Shown here in pieces: positions 5,892 through 9,448 of a DNA stretch of 9,448 bases. Location of the stretch: assembly GCA_021784975.1 (NCBI GenBank), contig JAJYGU010000304.1, positions 1-9,448 of the forward strand, given 5' to 3'. Below the pieces are notes generated by a model, which was given only the letters and a program-made list of their open reading frames with translations, was not told where the DNA came from and searched no databases. A program made the translations under genes and the position numbers. This DNA is from Planctomycetota bacterium. Lineage in GTDB: Bacteria; Planctomycetota; Planctomycetia; Pirellulales; Thermoguttaceae. Numbering within the stretch: position 1 is the first letter of the stretch; each line of letters starts with the position of its first letter.

Positions 5892-7290
5892 TGTTTCTCG
5901 AACAGACGGCGGCCACGGTCTTCAAGAGGATCTTCAAATCCAGGGCCAGCGACCACTCGCGGATGTAGCGGAGGTCGCATTCGACCCGCTTATGCAGCTT
6001 GAGGGGCATGTCGGTGGCTCCCCGCCAGCCGTTGACCTGGGCCAGGCCGGTGATGCCCGGCTTCACTTTGTGCCGCAACATGTAGCCGGCTACTTGGGTG
6101 CGGAATTGCTCGTTGTGCGCGCTGGCGTGCGGCCGCGGGCCGACCAGCGACATCGAGCCGCCGATCACGTTGAACAACTGCGGCAACTCGTCGAGCGATG
6201 ATCGCCGCAAGATCCGGCCCAAGAAAGTCACCCGCGTATCGTGCCGGGTGGCTTGCACCGCCTGCGACCCATCTTCACAGACCCGCATGGTGCGGAACTT
6301 CCAGACGCGAATCTCTCGGCCGTCGAGGCCGTAGCGGCGCTGGCGAAATAGCGCCGGTCCAGGCGAGGTGAGCTTGACGGCCAAGGCGATCAGGACCATC
6401 GGCACGGCGGCCAGTGCCAAAAAAGCTCCCCCAAGCAACAGGTCCGAGGCCCGCTTCACCGCCCCGTCGATGCCGTAGAACGGATGCTCGAAGACGCTCA
6501 CCACCGGCAGCCCGTGCATGTCCGTCCAGCGCGAGTGCAACAACTGGAAGACGAAGAAGTCGGGCACCACATACACCGCGGCCGGAGTATCACTGAGCAG
6601 ATCGAGCACTCCGCGAATCCTCTCCTCCGCCCGCATGGGAAAGGTGATGTAAATCCGGTCAACCTCGCCGCGGTACGCCTGATCGACCAAGTCGTGAAGC
6701 GTGCCGGCCTGCTGGCCCAGGCTAGGCGGGATCTCGGGGTTCCGCGGTTCGGGGCGATCGTCGAAGTAGCCCACCAGCTTGAGCCCCATCTCCGGCGAGT
6801 CTTCGATGTTGCGGGCCAGTTGGAACCCCAGTTCGGTGACGCCGACGATCGCGAACCGTTTGGTGTGGTAGCCCCAGCGCAACAGCAGCCGCTGCAGCCA
6901 GCGGGTGGCGGCTCGCGCCAGCACGATCAGAAGCGGCGTCACCAGGAACCAGATTGTCGCCGAAATCCGCGAGAACTCGGCGGTGTACTTGGCGGCGAAG
7001 GCCAGTGCGAGCAGGGCGAACACGGTGCAGGCCCAACTTGCCGCCACCCCGAAGATTTCGCGGCTGGCGGAAACGCCCCGCCAACTGCGATAGAGGCCCC
7101 CCAGATCGGCCAGCAAGGAATAAACGATGATGGCCACCGCGGCGGCGATTATGTAATGCTCGGCCCCGGTACCCGGTTCGCGCCGCGTGGCCAGCAACAG
7201 GCCGAGGGCGATACAGACCGCGTCGGCCAACCGATACCACACCGCGAGGACGGACCATTGCTGATGAATGCGACGAACACCGACCACCAT
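5881..7290 (-). CDS. Polyprenyl-phosphate sugar-1-phosphate transferase (WcaJ/CpsE-like)
   Basis: A 469-residue membrane enzyme with the full architecture of the group. Four N-terminal hydrophobic segments lie at about 21-33, 46-61, 82-100 and 110-126. A CoA-binding-3-like nucleotide domain begins 'K-R-F-A-I-V-G' (144-150). A fifth hydrophobic segment (about 283-305) leads into the bacterial sugar transferase domain with 'K-F-R-T-M-R' (331-336), 'D-E-L-P-Q-L' (367-372), 'G-P-R-P' (384-387) and 'P-G-I-T-G' (411-415). Such enzymes move hexose-1-phosphate from UDP-sugar to undecaprenyl phosphate, the committed step of exopolysaccharide or capsule assembly; glucose is the commonest substrate but is not proven here. 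I take ATG 7290 as the start; an in-frame TTG at 7311 would add seven residues. It begins the minus-strand block, divergent from pstS, and overlaps the next gene by 11 bp. Confidence 0.92.
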   Translation of the reverse strand: MVVGVRRIHQQWSVLAVWYRLADAVCIALGLLLATRREPGTGAEHYIIAAAVAIIVYSLLADLGGLYRSWRGVSASREIFGVAASWACTVFALLALAFAAKYTAEFSRISATIWFLVTPLLIVLARAATRWLQRLLLRWGYHTKRFAIVGVTELGFQLARNIEDSPEMGLKLVGYFDDRPEPRNPEIPPSLGQQAGTLHDLVDQAYRGEVDRIYITFPMRAEERIRGVLDLLSDTPAAVYVVPDFFVFQLLHSRWTDMHGLPVVSVFEHPFYGIDGAVKRASDLLLGGAFLALAAVPMVLIALAVKLTSPGPALFRQRRYGLDGREIRVWKFRTMRVCEDGSQAVQATRHDTRVTFLGRILRRSSLDELPQLFNVIGGSMSLVGPRPHASAHNEQFRTQVAGYMLRHKVKPGITGLAQVNGWRGATDMPLKLHKRVECDLRYIREWSLALDLKILLKTVAAVCSRNNAY

Positions 7291-7474
7291 GGCAAACCCG
7301 GTCCTAACCAATTTCTAACAATCGAACGTTGGGACACACCGAGGGCGTCCGAACGCCGCCCGCTATGGCAACTATAGGTCACAACGGATTGGTGGCGGCC
7401 TCGATGGTTGACCAATGTCCCGCCGGTGCAACTCTACGTCCTTTGGGCGGGGTTCTTGACGCGTCCCGAGCCCT

Positions 7475-7490
7475 CTGATACCACTGATAC
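7475..7490 (+). promoter_or_regulatory. Direct repeat CTGATAC upstream of pstS, weak operator candidate
   Basis: CTGATAC occurs at 7475-7481 and again at 7484-7490, about 90 bp before the pstS start. Tandem 7-mers upstream of pst genes are typical of Pho boxes, but there the period is 11 bp and the unit is CTGTCAT-like; here the period is 9. A TTGACG at 7456-7461 could be a -35 element, but no good -10 follows. The 290-bp divergent gap (7291-7580) otherwise shows only the hairpin at 7515-7533. Confidence 0.2.
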
Positions 7491-7514
7491 AACCGTCCTT
7501 GGCGATGTTGTATC

Positions 7515-7533
7515 CGGCACACGCCGTGTGCCG
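7515..7533. repeat. 8-bp-stem hairpin upstream of pstS
   Basis: CGGCACACGCCGTGTGCCG is two perfect 8-base arms around GCC. It lies 47 bp upstream of the first pstS GTG. It may be an intergenic repeat or a leader structure; nothing shows which. Confidence 0.5.
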
Positions 7534-7572
7534 CCTGAATCCAATGGCACTCGGCGTAGGCCGGCTGCCGGG

Positions 7573-7576
7573 GGAG
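7573..7576 (+). promoter_or_regulatory. Ribosome binding site of pstS
   Basis: GGAG within GGGGGAG, 4 bases before GTG 7581 and 7 bases before GTG 7584. The usual spacing prefers the second GTG, so the real start may be one codon later than annotated. Confidence 0.5.
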
Positions 7577-7580
7577 ACGC

Positions 7581-8483
7581 GTGGTGTCGGTGAGGTTTTG
7601 CCGCGTCCTGGTCCTCGGCCTCTTGTCGGCGCTGTGCTACGGTTGCGGTTATCATGAGGGGAGCAGCCTGGCCGGCAGCACGATCATCCGCAACGAAGGC
7701 TCCGACACGCTGGTGAATATCGCCCAGGCCTGGGCCGAAGAGTACCATCAGGAGCATCCCAACGTCAGCGTCCAAGTGCTCGGGGGCGGCTCCGGCGTCG
7801 GCATCGCCAGCCTGATCGAAGGTAACTGCGACTTGGCCAACGCCAGCCGCACCATGGAGGAAAAAGAAAAGGCACAGACCGAGGCCAAGCGGGGGGCCAA
7901 ACCCCAACAATTTGTGGTCGGCTACGATGCCTTGGCCATCTACGTTCACAAGCGGAACCCGCTGGACACAATCTCGCTGGAGGAACTGGCGGCCATCTAC
8001 GGCGAGGACTGCCCACGGCCGATCACCCGCTGGTCGGAGCTGGGAGTGCCCAAGGGCACTTTGGGCACCGATGTCGTTACCCGCGTCAGCCGGCAGAACA
8101 GCTCGGGCACCTATGCCTATTTCTGCGAGGCGGTGTTGGGAGCAGGCAAGGATATGAAGCTCGGCTCGATTAACCAGAGCGGATCCAAAGACGTGGTGGC
8201 CCTGGTCTCGCGCACCCCCTCGGCGATCGGTTATAGCGGCATGGGTTATGCCACGCCCGAAATCAAGATGCTCAAGATCTCGCGGCGACCTGGCGAGCCG
8301 GGGGTGGCTCCGACCGCCGAAAACGTGCGAAACCACACCTATCCCATCACCCGCCCGCTGCTGATCTACTCCGTCGGCCCGCCGACCGGGCCGATCAAAG
8401 AATATCTCGACTGGATTTTGGGCAAGGAGGGCCAGAAGGTCGTGCTCGACTTGGGGTACGTTCCTCTGGACGTGCATGAGTGA
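7581..8483 (+). CDS. pstS: PstS-like phosphate-binding lipoprotein
   Basis: A 300-residue periplasmic binding protein of the PstS/PBP-like type. It starts with a hydrophobic signal (about 7-21) and Cys22, so it is probably a lipoprotein, although the box 'L-C-Y-G-C' has Cys where Leu is usual at -3. The anion-binding elements are present: 'N-E-G-S-D-T-L' (38-44), 'G-G-G-S-G-V-G' (68-74) and 'S-R-Q-N-S-S-G-T' (170-177). It would bind phosphate outside the membrane and deliver it to the PstCA permease. GTG occurs at 7581, 7584 and 7590; GGAG at 7573-7576 is 4 bases from the first and 7 from the second, so 7584 is equally plausible. It overlaps pstC by 8 bp (ATGAGTGA). PstS-like proteins sometimes bind other oxyanions, but the adjacent pstC favours phosphate. 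Confidence 0.9.
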   Translation: MVSVRFCRVLVLGLLSALCYGCGYHEGSSLAGSTIIRNEGSDTLVNIAQAWAEEYHQEHPNVSVQVLGGGSGVGIASLIEGNCDLANASRTMEEKEKAQTEAKRGAKPQQFVVGYDALAIYVHKRNPLDTISLEELAAIYGEDCPRPITRWSELGVPKGTLGTDVVTRVSRQNSSGTYAYFCEAVLGAGKDMKLGSINQSGSKDVVALVSRTPSAIGYSGMGYATPEIKMLKISRRPGEPGVAPTAENVRNHTYPITRPLLIYSVGPPTGPIKEYLDWILGKEGQKVVLDLGYVPLDVHE

Positions 8484-9429
8484 CAGCCAATCCGACTCCG
8501 CTCGATCGGCGGCCCGACCCTCGCTTTCCAGCAGGCTGCGCCTGTGGCTCGATCGCGCCGAGCCGCTGGTGGAATGGATCATTCGGCTGTGCGGCTGGAG
8601 CGCGATCTTGTTCGTGTTCGCCATCTTCTTCTTTGTGTTTCGCGAGGCGGCCCCGGCGATCTTCGGCAAGTGGAACGTTTTGGAGTTCTTTACCAGCACC
8701 CGCTGGCAGCCCACCTCGAAGACGCACCAGGAGTTCGGCACGCTGGCCATGCTGGTGGGGACATTGTCGGTCACCGGGCTGGCCATGGCCCTGGCGGTTC
8801 CGCTCGGGCTGGGTGCGGCGGTGTTCATCTCCGAGTTCTGCAGCGGGAAGATCAAGGAAGTGCTCAAAGTGCTGATCGAGATGCTGGCCGCCGTCCCTTC
8901 GGTAGTCTGGGGATTCATCGGCTACATCGTGATCGCCCCGCTGATCATCCAGTGGACCGGGGCGCCGGTGGGAGTGAATCTCCTCAACGGCGGCATCATC
9001 CTGGCCCTGATGAGCGTGCCGATCATCGTCTCGGTGGGCGAAGACGCGCTCAAGGCCGTGCCCGACTCGTATCGCGAAGCGGCCCTCTCGCTGGGCGCCA
9101 GCCGCTGGGAAATCGTCTATCGCGTGCTTTTTCCGGCCGCCAAGAACGGCCTGCTGGCGGCGGTGCTGCTGGGGGTCGGCCGGGCTATTGGCGAGACCAT
9201 GGCCGTGCTGATGGTCACCGGCCAGGCGGTGCAAATCCCGCACAGCCCCTTCGACCCGATCTGCACGCTGACTGCCACTGTGGCGGCGGAACTGGGCGAA
9301 GCGGTGGAAGGGGGCCTGCACTATCGCATGTTATTTGCGATCGGCCTGGTGCTGTTCGCCCTGACCTTCGCCGTCAACCTGGCGGCCGATGTCATCGTCA
9401 AGGGGATTCACGGTGAACCGACCGCGTAA
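8476..9429 (+). CDS. pstC: Phosphate ABC transporter permease PstC
   Basis: A 317-residue inner-membrane permease. After a 30-residue polar N-terminus, six hydrophobic segments lie at about 41-57, 90-118, 133-159, 171-188, 225-250 and 284-306. The cytoplasmic EAA loop, 'Y-R-E-A-A-L-S-L-G-A-S-R-W' (199-211), is the contact with the PstB ATPase. 'A-V-P-S-V-V-W-G-F' (139-147) and 'G-R-A-I-G-E-T-M-A' (235-243) are typical of PstC. With PstA it forms the phosphate channel. ATG 8476 lies inside the end of pstS (8-bp overlap, translational coupling). TAA at 9427-9429 ends it. Length is normal for the family. Confidence 0.95.
   Translation: MSDSQSDSARSAARPSLSSRLRLWLDRAEPLVEWIIRLCGWSAILFVFAIFFFVFREAAPAIFGKWNVLEFFTSTRWQPTSKTHQEFGTLAMLVGTLSVTGLAMALAVPLGLGAAVFISEFCSGKIKEVLKVLIEMLAAVPSVVWGFIGYIVIAPLIIQWTGAPVGVNLLNGGIILALMSVPIIVSVGEDALKAVPDSYREAALSLGASRWEIVYRVLFPAAKNGLLAAVLLGVGRAIGETMAVLMVTGQAVQIPHSPFDPICTLTATVAAELGEAVEGGLHYRMLFAIGLVLFALTFAVNLAADVIVKGIHGEPTA
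9401..9405 (+). promoter_or_regulatory. Ribosome binding site for the next gene (inside pstC)
   Basis: AGGGG within the end of pstC, 7 bases before GTG 9413. It supports a start of the following gene that overlaps the pstC stop by 17 bp. Confidence 0.4.
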
Positions 9430-9448
9430 AATGCCCGAAGCCGCCATG
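9413..9448 (+). CDS. Probable start of the next pst gene (pstA expected), cut by the window edge
   Basis: GTG 9413 opens a frame that runs 12 codons to the window end without a stop, preceded by AGGGG at good spacing. ATG 9431 and ATG 9446 in the same frame are alternative starts. Too little sequence to identify the product; pstA is expected from the usual pstSCAB order. Confidence 0.4.
   Translation, partial: MNRPRKMPEAAM

Noticed and set aside
7373..7456. Sigma70-like promoters in the divergent gap
   Set aside because: A TATAGT on the minus strand and a TTGACG on the plus strand each lack a matching partner hexamer at 16-18 bp, so no promoter is called.
7434..8918. 494-residue minus-strand open frame antisense to pstS and pstC
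   Set aside because: It lies across two well-identified genes on the other strand, has no recognisable domain and is Arg/Ser/His-rich low-information sequence. High GC makes long antisense frames common.
8395..9321. 308-residue minus-strand open frame antisense to pstC
   Set aside because: Rich in Arg, His and Gln with no family signature; pstC on the plus strand is unambiguous.

Overview
The window looks like a stretch of a high-GC chromosome from a member of the Planctomycetota, probably related to Pirellulales. This is inferred from the intergenic repeat families, the long uninterrupted G/C-ending codon use, the scarcity of strong Shine-Dalgarno sites and the gene content (DUF362 protein, Gfo/Idh/MocA oxidoreductase, GH88 hydrolase, WcaJ-type sugar transferase). 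No rRNA, tRNA, phage, transposase or CRISPR was found.

Layout. At the left edge is the 3' part of a DUF362 protein on the plus strand (1-696). It converges on a small four-cysteine protein on the minus strand (806-1003), with a palindromic element between them. Upstream of the small gene are a tandem 14-mer and a cluster of six hairpins (1064-1263). From 1272 to 7290 everything is on the minus strand. In transcription order: a polyprenyl-phosphate sugar-1-phosphate transferase (7290 to 5881), a GT4 glycosyltransferase overlapping it by 11 bp, a 190-bp repeat-bearing gap, a GH88 unsaturated-glucuronyl hydrolase, a cupin overlapping it by an ATGA junction, a 243-bp gap filled by a three-layer nested palindrome, and a Gfo/Idh/MocA oxidoreductase. 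A 290-bp divergent region separates this block from the plus-strand phosphate transporter genes pstS and pstC (7581-9429). A probable pstA start lies at the right edge.

How the genes fit together. The sugar transferase and GT4 enzyme are a plausible start of an exopolysaccharide pathway: the first loads sugar-phosphate onto a polyprenyl phosphate carrier and the second extends it. GH88, cupin and oxidoreductase form a plausible cytoplasmic module that opens unsaturated uronyl oligosaccharides and handles the released sugar; this joint role is inference. PstS and PstC, overlapping by 8 bp, are the binding protein and one permease of the high-affinity phosphate ABC importer.

The most unusual content is non-coding. 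Almost every gap holds a different palindromic repeat, and one is a 205-bp nested palindrome whose outer arm stops three bases short of a ribosome binding site. I did not find convincing evidence of a wholly new multigene system. The repeat architecture and the small Cys protein are the best candidates for a second look.
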